The notes below the pieces were generated by a model. It had not been told where the DNA came from and did no database searches. It saw only the letters and a program-made list of their open reading frames with translations. Shown one piece after another: positions 7,749 to 16,110 of a stretch of 28,413 nt of DNA. The stretch covers positions 1 to 28,413 of the forward strand of contig DASRFJ010000102.1 in assembly GCA_035651595.1 (NCBI GenBank). Reading direction: 5' to 3'. The number at the start of each line of letters is the position of its first letter. The stretch's first letter is position 1. A program made the position numbers and the translations under genes. The DNA comes from JAFARZ01 sp035651595. Lineage in GTDB: Bacteria; Actinomycetota; Actinomycetes; Streptosporangiales; Streptosporangiaceae.

Positions 7749-8333
7749 TCAGGGTGTGGGCACCGGCGCGGTCGGCTTGGGCGCCGCGGATACCTCTGCG
7801 AACGGGTAGTAATCGGCCATGCCCCCGTTCACCAACGGGAGCGCGGAAACGAAGTCGGGGCCCACACTCACGCACGGGCCGGTCAGCACGAGCGCGACCA
7901 GGCCGGGCTGGCTGCCGACGCCTTGGGTCAGGCTCAGCCGGTCCCCGCCGTTGGTGCTCACGTCGGCACCGTTATCCGCGGTGAACTTCGGCCAGCCGTG
8001 CGCGGTCAGCGCTCGCTCGACACTGGTGCGGAACTCGCTCACCGGAAGCTGCGCGTCCCGGGCCGCTAGATCCACCTGGATGTGGTACGCGGCCTGGCCA
8101 GCCGAACCCTGGCACACGCCGAACGTGCCGCGCCCCGGGGCCAGGTTCTGCTCAAGCTGATCGTTCACCGCGGCGATGACCTGCCAGTACCTGGCGGCGA
8201 CCGGGCCGCGGGCCGCGCTGGCGGCCTGGCTGCCAGCGGCCAGTGAGGGCGCGCCGGAGCCGCCGCAGCCCACTACCATGACCGCGGCGCTCGCCGCGGT
8301 CAGTAGCGCGCCCACCGGACCAGCGTTCTTCAC
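7749..8333 (-). CDS. Putative lipoprotein of the type VII cluster
   Basis: The 194-aa protein has a hydrophobic N-terminal signal ending in the lipobox VVGC, so C23 would be lipidated and the mature protein anchored on the outer face of the membrane. The rest is soluble, with two further cysteines (FGVCQG and TGPCVS) that may form a disulphide, and a Pro-rich C-terminal tail. I do not recognise a named domain. It starts with GTG at 8333, directly abutting the TGA of the upstream 620-aa protein gene, so translation is likely coupled. It sits between two putative type VII components and may help assembly or substrate release outside the membrane; that role is inferred from position only. Confidence 0.8.
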   Translation of the reverse strand: MKNAGPVGALLTAASAAVMVVGCGGSGAPSLAAGSQAASAARGPVAARYWQVIAAVNDQLEQNLAPGRGTFGVCQGSAGQAAYHIQVDLAARDAQLPVSEFRTSVERALTAHGWPKFTADNGADVSTNGGDRLSLTQGVGSQPGLVALVLTGPCVSVGPDFVSALPLVNGGMADYYPFAEVSAAPKPTAPVPTP

Positions 8334-10196
8334 TCAGCCACCCGGGTGCCCGGCGCCCGTGCCCGCCGTCACCGTGTCCTGAAGCGCGCTCTCGCCGGTC
8401 ACGAACGAGGCATACGGTCCTTCTTGCAGGACGTAGGCGACGACATCCGGGCTCGTCAGCCACTGGTTGTACGCCTGGAGCTGCTGCGGGGTCATCGCCG
8501 GCGGATTGCCCATCTTGGCGACGAACGACCCGCCGTCGTAGTTCTTGGCGCTGTCGATCAGTGACTGCAAGCCAGGCTTGCTGGCCACGAACGCCGGACC
8601 GTTGCTGCCGCTCTGGAAGGCATCCACCGCCGCGTTCGAGTAGTTGCTCTGCCAGGTCGTGTAGTTGGGCGTCGGCGCATTGTTGGCGGGCGAGGTATCG
8701 GTGTTGAACGAGTTGATCACGTCCGCGACGATCGTGGCGGTGAGCTTGATCCCGATGATCTCCGGGGCCGCCTCGGGCTCCAGGATCACCTCGGGCGCGA
8801 TCTCGGCCGCGCCGCTGACGGTCTGCTCGATCGCGGTATGCACCGCCTCCGCCCAGGCGCTCTTGTCGTCGCCCATCGAGTTGTAGGCGTTCCTGGCCTG
8901 GTCGTTGAAGAACGCGCTGACCAGCCCGGCCTGGAACTGCAGGTTGCTGCCGCCGTACTGGCCCGGCTGGTTGGCGGCCTCCTTCTGCAGCTCGGACACC
9001 TGCGCCTGCGAGTAGGCAAGCAGGTCGGCGCCGCTCTTCGGGTCGCGCATCGCCTCGTCGACGAATGTGGACCATTGCCCGGCGCTGAGCTTGAGCCCGC
9101 CGGGCGAGGTGAGCACCCCATTCGGCCCGACGGCGGGCGAGGTGACGGAATAGACCACGTCCGGCCACCAGGTCTGCACGATCTGACCGTAGAGCACCTC
9201 GAACGCCTCGGGGAGATGGTGCGAGTTGTCCGGCCCGACGTAGGAGTCGGTGGCGGTCACCAGCGCGGTCACCGCGTTGGCGGCGAGCTGGGGGCTGGTG
9301 TCCTTAGCGGTGATCGTGCCCGCGGAGATCACCTGCTGGATCGTATTGGACAGGTCATCGGGCATCCCGCCGCTGTGGTCGCCGACGCCAATCCACTCCA
9401 CCAGGTCCTGCGCGTTCTGCTGCACGAACATGGCCGCGGCCTGCGGGTCGTTGGCCAGCGCGGAGAACACGAGCTGGGCGTCCCCGTTGCTGATGTAGCC
9501 GGGCGCCATGACCTCCGCGCCGAGCGTGGCGAGCACCTGCGGCGGGAAGTTCGCGTACTGGAGCAGCGGCGCGAGGATCGTCGGGTCCTCGCTGTTCTTC
9601 TCGTCCTGGTCGGTGTCCTGGGTGCGGAAGTTGACGCCGTTGTTCATCGCGGCCGCCACGGCCAGCGCCAGCCATTCCCTGTTGCTTGTGCCGTCCACAT
9701 CGTTGGGCGTCGCGGATCCGTCGTCCTCGAGCTCCCTGATGCCGTCCGGGCCGAGCTGCTTGACCAGCGCGGTCTGCCAGTCGGGGTCGTCCTGGTACTG
9801 GGACATCAGCGCGAACAGCTGGTCCTCGGAGATCTTGCCGTCCTGGAACTGCTTGGCCGCGGCGGTGCCGGCGGCCGACGCCTGCGCCTGGGAGTTGAAG
9901 TCGAGGTAGCTCGCGCCCGCCGTGCCCATCCCGTTGATCCACTGGTCGCTGGGCTGCTGCATGGTCAGGTAGTTGCGGCGCTGGAGCATCGGCTGCTGGT
10001 CATCGGACCAGGTGTAGTTGGTGGCCAGCTTGTTCAGCCTGGTCGAGTCCAGGCCGAGGTAAGCGAACTGGCTGAAGTAGCCGTACAGCAGCGGCCTCGC
10101 GTTGCCGGTGCCGCCGGTCATGGACTTCATGAGCTGTGTGAGCTGTGTGGGGTCGATGCCCTCGAACTCGCCCCCGCCCTCTGGCGCATCGTGCAT
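8334..10196 (-). CDS. Large helical protein linked to type VII secretion (possible DUF6571-type)
   Basis: The 620-aa protein begins MHDAPEGG at ATG 10196, preceded by GGGAGG; a start 12 codons further upstream has no comparable site. It lacks a signal peptide and clear membrane segments. It is rich in Ala, Gln and Asn, predicted largely helical, and carries the segment DDQQPMLQRRNYL near residues 65-80. That segment resembles large uncharacterised Streptomyces proteins found with WXG100 genes; I believe these are called DUF6571, but this is from memory. A YxxxD sequence (YVGPD) occurs mid-protein rather than at the C-terminus. It is first in an operon with a lipoprotein, a WXG100-like gene and then eccC. 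A secreted substrate, chaperone or scaffold are all possible; no toxin-domain motif is evident. Confidence 0.75.
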   Translation of the reverse strand: MHDAPEGGGEFEGIDPTQLTQLMKSMTGGTGNARPLLYGYFSQFAYLGLDSTRLNKLATNYTWSDDQQPMLQRRNYLTMQQPSDQWINGMGTAGASYLDFNSQAQASAAGTAAAKQFQDGKISEDQLFALMSQYQDDPDWQTALVKQLGPDGIRELEDDGSATPNDVDGTSNREWLALAVAAAMNNGVNFRTQDTDQDEKNSEDPTILAPLLQYANFPPQVLATLGAEVMAPGYISNGDAQLVFSALANDPQAAAMFVQQNAQDLVEWIGVGDHSGGMPDDLSNTIQQVISAGTITAKDTSPQLAANAVTALVTATDSYVGPDNSHHLPEAFEVLYGQIVQTWWPDVVYSVTSPAVGPNGVLTSPGGLKLSAGQWSTFVDEAMRDPKSGADLLAYSQAQVSELQKEAANQPGQYGGSNLQFQAGLVSAFFNDQARNAYNSMGDDKSAWAEAVHTAIEQTVSGAAEIAPEVILEPEAAPEIIGIKLTATIVADVINSFNTDTSPANNAPTPNYTTWQSNYSNAAVDAFQSGSNGPAFVASKPGLQSLIDSAKNYDGGSFVAKMGNPPAMTPQQLQAYNQWLTSPDVVAYVLQEGPYASFVTGESALQDTVTAGTGAGHPGG

Positions 10197-10546
10197 CCGT
10201 GCCTCCCGTCCGTCAACGGGACGATATCGCAACCCAATAGCGCGGGTTCGGCAAACCGGACCTCAGGAGCACCAAACCGGCAGGGACCTTGTTGATTACG
10301 AAGTGATTGACCAGCGCACGCCCAGCGCGGATGTGTCATAAACCAGGTCAAGCCCGGCTTTGTCACGATATGTTCTTGAGGGCCAGGATGGTTCCCGCTG
10401 TTCACCGTGCGCCTATGCGCATTGTGATTGCTTGTGCGCAGCGTGATCAGTCGTGGGTCCACCGGGCGGCAAGATAAGCCGCGTGAGCGGAGTGAGTTGC
10501 GGGACCTCACGAGCGCGCGCCGACTTACACGGGAGATGCCGGCCTT
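10197..10546. promoter_or_regulatory. Divergent control region between the type VII and Tad operons
   Basis: This 350-bp gap separates the start of the minus-strand type VII operon from the start of the plus-strand Tad operon, so it must hold both promoters. Visible structure includes two direct copies of GCGCA-NN-GTGAT (10417 and 10436, 19 bp apart), an imperfect palindrome around 10350-10363 and palindromes ATGCGCAT and TGCGCA. I could not assign convincing -35/-10 pairs to either direction. Its G+C is somewhat lower than the flanking genes. Confidence 0.6.
10417..10447. promoter_or_regulatory. Tandem 12-bp direct repeats, candidate operator
   Basis: GCGCA-tt-GTGAT at 10417-10428 and GCGCA-gc-GTGAT at 10436-10447 are spaced 19 bp start to start, about 100 bp upstream of the first Tad gene. 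Direct half-sites at roughly two helical turns suit a response-regulator or SARP/BTAD-type DNA-binding protein. This is inference from spacing only. Confidence 0.4.
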
Positions 10547-11281
10547 ATGGCTAACGACCGAGGCACAATCACGCGCGGGTCGATGAACGATCAGTGGGGC
10601 GAGCCAACCGCTCCCGGCGGCCGCCGGATGCCGAGCGCGCCGCGCGAGCGCCGCCCGGCGCTGGCCGCACTCGCCGCGCTGCTCGTCGTGGTCGGCGCAC
10701 TCTCGGCGGGCCTGCTGGTCATGAAGGCGGGCAAGACGATCGCCGTGATCGAGGTCGCCCAGCAGCTCGGGCCGGGTGAGCAGATTCCCGCCGCGGCCCT
10801 CAAAGAGGTGCAGATCGCCGCCAACAGCGGCTTCGACTATGTGGCCTGGGCCAATGTGCCGCAGGTAGAGAAGGCGTTCGCCGCCACCACGATCCCGGCC
10901 GGGACGCTGCTCACCGAGAACATGACGGTCGGCAGCTACAACCTCACCAGCGGCGACGCGCTCGAGGGCATTTTCCTCAAGGCGGGTCAGGTGCCCGCGA
11001 ACCTGCAGATCGGCGACAAGGTCGAGGCCATCGGCGCCGGCCCGGGCCAGCCGTGCGGCATCCAGGGCGGCGAGAACCTGGGCACGGGCACGGTGACCGG
11101 CGTGCTCGGCCAGGCATCGAGCAGCAACAGCACCACGGTGGTGACGGTCGCCGTGCCGGATACCACCACGACGTTCACCACGCTCGCCTGCGCGGCGGCC
11201 AACGACCAGGTCGCGCTCATCGTTCTGCCCGCCACCGGCGCCGGCGCCGGAAATGGCAACGGCAACGGCAACGGCGGCTGA
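10547..11281 (+). CDS. SAF-domain protein, CpaB/RcpC-like pilus assembly factor
   Basis: The 244-aa protein has a charged cytoplasmic N-terminus, one membrane segment (about 39-58) and an outside SAF-type domain of about 70 residues (IEVAQQLGPGEQIPAAALKEV, then IPAGTLLTENM). It ends in a Gly/Asn-rich tail. In Tad systems CpaB/RcpC-type proteins act outside the membrane in pilus assembly. Gram-positive versions such as this are shorter and lack a secretin partner. The start is ATG 10547; GGGAG is about 11 nt upstream, slightly far, and an in-frame ATG 12 codons later has no site. It is first in the Tad operon. The two C-terminal cysteines (QPCGIQ and LACAAAN) could form a disulphide. Confidence 0.8.
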   Translation: MANDRGTITRGSMNDQWGEPTAPGGRRMPSAPRERRPALAALAALLVVVGALSAGLLVMKAGKTIAVIEVAQQLGPGEQIPAAALKEVQIAANSGFDYVAWANVPQVEKAFAATTIPAGTLLTENMTVGSYNLTSGDALEGIFLKAGQVPANLQIGDKVEAIGAGPGQPCGIQGGENLGTGTVTGVLGQASSSNSTTVVTVAVPDTTTTFTTLACAAANDQVALIVLPATGAGAGNGNGNGNGG

Positions 11282-11283
11282 GC

Positions 11284-12306
11284 ATGGCGCTGATCGCGAT
11301 CGCGGCAGACAAGGGAGCGCCGGGCGTCACCACGACGGCCCTGGCGCTCGCCTCGGTCTGGCCGCGGCCGGTGCTGCTCGCCGAGTGCGATCCGGCCGGC
11401 GGGGACCTGGCGTACCGGTTCCCGGCCGCGGCCGGCGGGAACCTCGACCCGCGGCGCGGTGTGCTGAGCCTCGGCGTCGCCGCGCGCCGCGGCATCGCGC
11501 CGAACCAGGTCTGGGAGCACGTGCAGAAGCTGCACGGCGGCCTCGATGTGCTGGCCGGGGTGACAAACGCCGAGCAGGGCACCGGCCTGAACGTGCTCTG
11601 GGGTCAGATCGGCCGCGTGCTGGCGGGCGTGCCGCAGGCGGACGTGATCGCGGACTGCGGTCGGCTCGGCGCGGAGGGACCGGTCTATGACCTGCTCGCC
11701 GAGGCGGCGGTCGTGCTCCTGGTCAGCCGTACCGAGCTTGGCGACGTGATCCGGCTGCGGGACCGGGCCACCGCGTTCGCCGTGGCGGCGAACAGCCGAG
11801 GCAGGCGCGGGTTCGGCGCCGCGGTGCTGTTCGTCGCGGACCGCAGGAGGTTCGCCTCGGTCCACGGCGAGGTCGATCACGTGCTCAAGCAGACGAACGT
11901 CCCGGTGGGGATCGTCGGCGCGATCGCCCACGACCCGAAGGGCGCCGCGCTGTTCGGCGGCGCGATGGGCGGCAAGCTGGGCAACACGCCGCTGATCAAG
12001 TCCGCGCGCGAGGTCGCCCAGCAGCTCGTGGCCGGCCTGCCCGCGCCCGTCGGCGGACCCGCGCCCGTCGGCGGACCCGCGCCCGGCCAGGCGCCGGCGC
12101 CCCAAGCGACCCCGAACTACTCGCCACCCCAGCCGCAAGCACAGCAGCAGACCCAGCTCAGACCCGTCGCGTCCGGCGCCAGGCACTCCGCGGCCCAGCC
12201 CTCCGCCACCCAGCCCTCCGCGACTCAGGAAGCGGCCCCCGCGGATAACTGGTTCGATGCGGAACGACAGCAGCTGCACGAACGCCAGCAGTCCGGCGGG
12301 GCGTGA
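11284..12306 (+). CDS. tadZ: TadZ/CpaE-like MinD/ParA-family ATPase
   Basis: The 340-aa cytoplasmic protein has a MinD/ParA fold over residues 1-255. The deviant P-loop is present as DKGAPGVTTTA, which keeps the early signature lysine but has Val where the second lysine is expected. A later Asp-rich stretch, LLAECDPAGGDLA, is the switch region. TadZ-type proteins localise Tad machinery and often have weakened ATPase motifs. The C-terminal 85 residues are a Pro/Gln/Ala-rich linker made partly of tandem repeats (PAPVGG twice, QPSAT twice), ending in a short amphipathic tail. The ATG at 11284 starts 2 nt after the preceding stop, and the stop overlaps the GTG of tadA, so coupling is likely. Confidence 0.82.
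   Translation: MALIAIAADKGAPGVTTTALALASVWPRPVLLAECDPAGGDLAYRFPAAAGGNLDPRRGVLSLGVAARRGIAPNQVWEHVQKLHGGLDVLAGVTNAEQGTGLNVLWGQIGRVLAGVPQADVIADCGRLGAEGPVYDLLAEAAVVLLVSRTELGDVIRLRDRATAFAVAANSRGRRGFGAAVLFVADRRRFASVHGEVDHVLKQTNVPVGIVGAIAHDPKGAALFGGAMGGKLGNTPLIKSAREVAQQLVAGLPAPVGGPAPVGGPAPGQAPAPQATPNYSPPQPQAQQQTQLRPVASGARHSAAQPSATQPSATQEAAPADNWFDAERQQLHERQQSGGA
12043..12078 (+). repeat. In-frame 18-bp tandem duplication
   Basis: GCGCCCGTCGGCGGACCC occurs twice, head to tail (12043-12060, 12061-12078), coding for APVGGP twice in the disordered tail of the TadZ-like protein. A second 15-bp near-duplication (QPSAT) follows at 12196-12225. It is probably replication slippage, with possible length variation between strains. 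Confidence 0.85.
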
Positions 12307-13613
12307 CCGGCATGGATCACGGACTCGTCAAGCGCCTCCGCTCCGATGTCGGTGACCGGCTGGCCGAACAGCGTCGGCTCGACGCGGCGGCGGGCATGCC
12401 GCCGATGTCCAGCGAGGACGAGCGGCAGTTCGCTCGCGCGATCGTCTCCCAGGTCCTCGAGGAGCATGCCAGGAACGAGATCCTGGCGGGCCGCCCGCCG
12501 TTCAACGCGCAGCAGGAGGAGGATCTCGCCGAGGCGATCCACGCCGCGCTGTTCGGCGTCGGCAGGCTCCAGCCGCTGCTCGAAGACCAGATGGTGGAGA
12601 ACATCGACATCAACGGCTGCGACCGGGTGTTCGTCGGCTACGCCGACGGGCGCGAGGTCATGGCCGAGCCGGTGGCGGACAACGACCAGGAGCTGGTCGA
12701 GCTGATCCAGGTGCTCGCCGCCTACTCCGGCCTGTCCAGCAGGCCGTTCGACACCGCGAACCCCCAGCTGGACCTGCGCCTGCCGGACGGCTCACGGCTG
12801 TCCGCCGTGATGGACGTGACGCTGCGGCCCGCCATCTCGATCCGGCGCGCCCGGATGGGCAAGGTGTTCCTCGCCGACCTGGTCGGCAACGGCACGCTCA
12901 GCCCGGACCTCGCCTCGTTCCTGGCCGCGGCCGTCGGCGCGCGCAAGAACATCATGATCGCGGGGGCCACCAACGCCGGGAAGACCACGCTGCTGCGCGC
13001 GATGGCCAACCAGATCCCCGGCGAAGAGCGGCTCATCACCGTCGAGCGATCCCTGGAACTCGGCCTTGACCACTTCCCGGAGTTGCACCCCAACGTGGTC
13101 GCGTTCGAGGAGCGGCTGCCGAACAGCGAGGGCGTCGGCGCGATCACGATGGCGGAACTGGTCAGAAGGTCCCTGCGGATGAACCCGAGCCGGGTCATCG
13201 TCGGCGAGGTGCTCGGCGACGAGATCGTCACGATGCTGAACGCGATGACCCAGGGCAACGACGGTTCGCTGTCCACCATCCACTCGAACTCGTCCGCGGA
13301 GGTGTTCAACCGCATCTCGACCTACGCGATCCAGGCCCAGGAGCGGCTGCCGGTGGAGGCGACGCACATGCTGATCGCCGGGGCCATCGACTTCGTGGTC
13401 TTCCAGGAGAAGCGCAACGAGTTCACCAAGGGGGGCCGGCTGCGGCGGTTCGTCAGCAGCGTGCGCGAGGTCACCGGCGTGGACGGCCGGGTGCTGTCCA
13501 GCGAGGTGTTCGCCGCGAGCCGGGACGGCCGGGCGATTCCCAACGCGCCCGCGTCCTGCCTGGACGAGCTGGCGGCCTACGGCTACGACCCGATGCGGGG
13601 GACATGGCGATGA
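12303..13613 (+). CDS. tadA: TadA/CpaF pilus assembly ATPase
   Basis: The 436-aa secretion ATPase powers assembly of the Flp/Tad pilus from the cytoplasmic face. An N-terminal helical domain (about 1-150) is followed by a RecA-like core with Walker A GATNAGKT at 221-228, an Asp-box-like VERSLELGL, Walker B RVIVGEVLGDE near 298 and His box SLSTIHSNS. These are the hallmarks of the TadA subgroup of the type II/IV secretion ATPase family. The start is GTG 12303 in a GTGA overlap with the stop of the TadZ-like gene; an ATG three codons later is an alternative. Its 3' end overlaps tadB by 10 nt. It is intact and of usual length. Confidence 0.95.
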   Translation: MTGMDHGLVKRLRSDVGDRLAEQRRLDAAAGMPPMSSEDERQFARAIVSQVLEEHARNEILAGRPPFNAQQEEDLAEAIHAALFGVGRLQPLLEDQMVENIDINGCDRVFVGYADGREVMAEPVADNDQELVELIQVLAAYSGLSSRPFDTANPQLDLRLPDGSRLSAVMDVTLRPAISIRRARMGKVFLADLVGNGTLSPDLASFLAAAVGARKNIMIAGATNAGKTTLLRAMANQIPGEERLITVERSLELGLDHFPELHPNVVAFEERLPNSEGVGAITMAELVRRSLRMNPSRVIVGEVLGDEIVTMLNAMTQGNDGSLSTIHSNSSAEVFNRISTYAIQAQERLPVEATHMLIAGAIDFVVFQEKRNEFTKGGRLRRFVSSVREVTGVDGRVLSSEVFAASRDGRAIPNAPASCLDELAAYGYDPMRGTWR

Positions 13614-14482
13614 CCAGCTCCTCGACCCAGCTGCTGGTCATCCTGCTCGGCGCGCTGACCGGCGGCGGCGTCTTCGGTGTCATCGTGGCCATCCGCGGCC
13701 TGCCGGTGAAGCCGGACAGCGGGCCGAGCTGGCTGGAGCGACAGCTGCGCGAGGCGCTCAGCGTGCGCGGCGCGGCCTCCCTGGTCATCGGCGTGATCGC
13801 GCTGCTGCTCACCAGGTGGGTGGTGGCCGGCGTCGCGATCGCGCTGCTCGCGTTCTCCTGGCGCTCGCTGGGCGGGGCGGCCGAGGAGCGCCGGGCGATG
13901 ACGCGCCTGGAGGGGCTCGCCACCTGGACCGAGTCGCTGCGGGATACGATCGCCGGCGCGGTGGGCCTGGAGCAGGCGATCCCATCCTCGATCCGGGTCG
14001 CGACGCCGTCCATCCAAGAGCCGCTCCAGGTGCTCGTGGACCGGCTGCACACCCGGGTGCCGATGCCCGAAGCGCTGCGCCGGTTCGCCGACGACCTGGA
14101 CGACCCGAGCGCCGACATGATCATTGCCGCGTTGATCATCAACTCCCGGCTGCGCGGCCCTGGCTTGCGTGACCTGCTCGGCGCGCTCGCCGACTCGGTC
14201 CGCGAGGAGCTGGACATGCGCCGCAAGGTCAACTCCAGCCGTCGCTCCACCCGGCGCAGCGTGCAGATCGTGGTGCTGGTCTCGGTCGGCATGGCGATCG
14301 CGCTCGCGCTGCTGAACCGGGCCTTCCTCGCCCCGTACAACAGCGTGGGCGGCCAGCTTGTGCTTGCCGCGGTCGCGGCGATCTACGGCGTGGGCATTCT
14401 CTGGCTCCGCAGGCTGGCGAAGTTCGACACGCCGCAGCGACTGCTCGGCCGCGACTCGGTGGTGACCGGAGGTGACCTGTGA
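13604..14482 (+). CDS. tadB: TadB inner-membrane platform protein
   Basis: The 292-aa T2SSF-domain protein has two to three N-terminal membrane segments (about 8-30, 58-90), a cytoplasmic GspF-like helical domain (about 95-225, including AIPSSIRVATPSIQEPL and LADSVREELDMRRK), and two C-terminal membrane segments (about 225-245, 252-275). With TadC it forms the platform on which TadA acts. The start ATG 13604 is preceded by GGGGGA. It overlaps tadA by 10 nt and tadC by 4 nt. The membrane layout and size fit the family, and nothing is missing. Confidence 0.92.
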   Translation: MAMTSSSTQLLVILLGALTGGGVFGVIVAIRGLPVKPDSGPSWLERQLREALSVRGAASLVIGVIALLLTRWVVAGVAIALLAFSWRSLGGAAEERRAMTRLEGLATWTESLRDTIAGAVGLEQAIPSSIRVATPSIQEPLQVLVDRLHTRVPMPEALRRFADDLDDPSADMIIAALIINSRLRGPGLRDLLGALADSVREELDMRRKVNSSRRSTRRSVQIVVLVSVGMAIALALLNRAFLAPYNSVGGQLVLAAVAAIYGVGILWLRRLAKFDTPQRLLGRDSVVTGGDL

Positions 14483-15387
14483 ACGCGACGCCGTGGATCA
14501 TCGGCGGGCTTACCGGCCTGGCCCTGGCCCTGCTGGTCTACGCGCTGACCCCGCGCCGGATCAGCCTGGCCCGGCGGGTCGCCTCGTTCGACGCCCGGCG
14601 CTCTCCGGCGGCACGGCCGGCCAGCTACCCGGGGGACGGCAAGGACAACGCGCTGACCAAGCAGGTCGGCAACGCGCTCGCCCGGTTCTGCGCCGAACAG
14701 GGCTGGGAGTTCCGCTCGCTCAAGTCGAGCCTCAACCTGGTCGGCAAGTCGTTCGAGAACTACCTGGCGACGAAGGTGCTGCTGGGGGTGTTCGGCCTGA
14801 TCGTCCCGCCGATCGTGGTGGCGGGGGCGGGCATGCTGGGCCTGCACGTGTCGATCTACATCCCGGTCTGGGTCGGCCTCGCCATGGGCGCGGTCTTCTT
14901 CTTCCTGCCCGACGTGGAGCTCAAGCAGGAAGTCGATGCCCGCCGCAAGGACTTCAGGCACGCGATCGGCGCGTTCCTCGACCTGGTGGCGATGAACCTG
15001 TCCGGTGGCAGGGGCGTGCCGGAGGCGCTGATGGCGGCCGGCGAAATCGGTCAGGGCTGGGCGTTCTGGCGGATCAGGGACGCGCTGTCCAACGCCCGGA
15101 TCACCGGCCAGACTCCCTGGCAGGCGCTCGGCGTGCTCGGCGAGGAAGTCCAGGTGAACGAGCTGAAGGACCTCGCCAGCGCGCTCAGCCTGGTCGCCGA
15201 GGACGGCGCGAAGGTCCGCGAGTCGCTGAGCGCGCGCGCGGCCAGCCTGCGCCGCCGGGAGATCGCTGACCTCGAAGGCGAGGCGGGGGAGAAGTCCCAG
15301 TCGATGCTGGTGGCGCAGATGCTGCTGGTCGCCGCCTTCCTCGTGTTCCTGATGTACCCGGCCGTCAAGGTCCTGATGAACGCATGA
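14479..15387 (+). CDS. tadC: TadC inner-membrane platform protein
   Basis: The 302-aa protein has a membrane segment at about 5-25, a paired hydrophobic region at about 95-150, a T2SSF/GspF-type helical domain (DFRHAIGAFLDLVAMNLSGG, then LARSLSLV-like helices) and a last membrane segment at about 275-295. It is the second platform subunit of the Tad machine and heterodimer partner of TadB. The start is GTG 14479 after GGAGGTGA, overlapping the tadB stop. The phrase RGVPEALMAAGEIGQGWAF is typical of Gram-positive TadC. Size and order are as expected. Confidence 0.93.
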   Translation: MNATPWIIGGLTGLALALLVYALTPRRISLARRVASFDARRSPAARPASYPGDGKDNALTKQVGNALARFCAEQGWEFRSLKSSLNLVGKSFENYLATKVLLGVFGLIVPPIVVAGAGMLGLHVSIYIPVWVGLAMGAVFFFLPDVELKQEVDARRKDFRHAIGAFLDLVAMNLSGGRGVPEALMAAGEIGQGWAFWRIRDALSNARITGQTPWQALGVLGEEVQVNELKDLASALSLVAEDGAKVRESLSARAASLRRREIADLEGEAGEKSQSMLVAQMLLVAAFLVFLMYPAVKVLMNA

Positions 15388-15408
15388 CCCTGTGAGAGAG
15401 AGAACGTC

Positions 15409-15624
15409 ATGAACCCCTGCCCATACCTCAAGGCCTTCCTCGGCGTGCACCTGACCAGGCTCCGCACGGCGCTGCACGACCGAGACCGCGGCGCCTCCGC
15501 GGTCGAACTCGCCGTCATCACCGCGGTGATCCTGGCGATCGCGTTCGCGCTGCTGGCGGTGATCAGGACGTTCGTCACCAACCAGAGCGCCAACATCACC
15601 AACAACAACCAGAACGGCGGCTGA
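15409..15624 (+). CDS. Flp-type prepilin (small pilin candidate)
   Basis: The 71-aa protein has a 27-residue basic leader, the class III processing context RG-ASAVEL with Glu at mature position 5, one hydrophobic helix (AVITAVILAIAFALLAVI) and a short Asn-rich tail. Its size is right for the major Flp subunit. Major Flp pilins usually have Tyr after the Glu and this has Leu, so a TadE-like minor pilin is the alternative. The start ATG 15409 follows a GAGAGAGA purine tract. No prepilin peptidase gene (TadV/CpaA) is in the window, so processing must rely on one encoded elsewhere. Confidence 0.82.
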   Translation: MNPCPYLKAFLGVHLTRLRTALHDRDRGASAVELAVITAVILAIAFALLAVIRTFVTNQSANITNNNQNGG

Positions 15625-15636
15625 CCGGAAGCGGAC

Positions 15637-16110
15637 ATGCACCAGGTGATGAGGGCACTGCGGCGGCGCTGGATTGGCCTGGGCCTTCGGCCACGGCGGC
15701 TCCGCGAGCCGGACCGCGGTTCCAGCGCGGTCGAACTAGCCATCCTGGCGCCCGTGCTCATCATGATGACGATGCTCATCATCCAGTTCGCGATCTGGTT
15801 CGACGCGCGGCACGCGGCGCTCGCCGCGGCCCAGGCCGGCGACCGGATCGCGCGCGAGGAGGCCGCCACCAACCAGGCCTGGGCCAGCGACGCGGAGAAC
15901 GAGGCGAACAACTACTTCCACGCCCTCGACACCAGCGTGATCTCGCTGGTCAACATGCCCACCGCGACCCGGACGGGCGGCAATCAGGTCGCGGTGACCG
16001 TCACCGGGAAGCTGAACGGGGTCATCCCGATTCCGATGACGATCAGCGTCACGGTCAGCGGCCCGGTCGAATGCTTCCGCACCCAAGTGAGCGGGGGACT
16101 GCAATGCTGA
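15637..16110 (+). CDS. tadE: TadE-like pseudopilin
   Basis: The 157-aa product has an Arg-rich leader of about 27 residues, the motif DRGSSAVELAILAPVL, a hydrophobic helix to about residue 53, and an extracytoplasmic domain of about 100 residues with two C-terminal cysteines. TadE-type pseudopilins are processed like prepilins and needed for pilus assembly. The start ATG 15637 follows GGAAG, 12 nt after the preceding gene. After this gene the operon is interrupted by a 247-nt non-coding gap. Confidence 0.87.
   Translation: MHQVMRALRRRWIGLGLRPRRLREPDRGSSAVELAILAPVLIMMTMLIIQFAIWFDARHAALAAAQAGDRIAREEAATNQAWASDAENEANNYFHALDTSVISLVNMPTATRTGGNQVAVTVTGKLNGVIPIPMTISVTVSGPVECFRTQVSGGLQC

Noticed and set aside
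8838..10295. 485-codon plus-strand frame opposite the 620-aa gene
   Set aside because: Antisense shadow; the minus-strand gene has a good ribosome site and a family-like sequence.
10987..12279. 430-codon minus-strand frame across the CpaB-like and TadZ-like genes
   Set aside because: Antisense to two well-supported Tad genes; composition is low-complexity.
14383..15642. 419-codon minus-strand frame across tadC
   Set aside because: Shadow of tadC and the prepilin gene; no recognisable domain.
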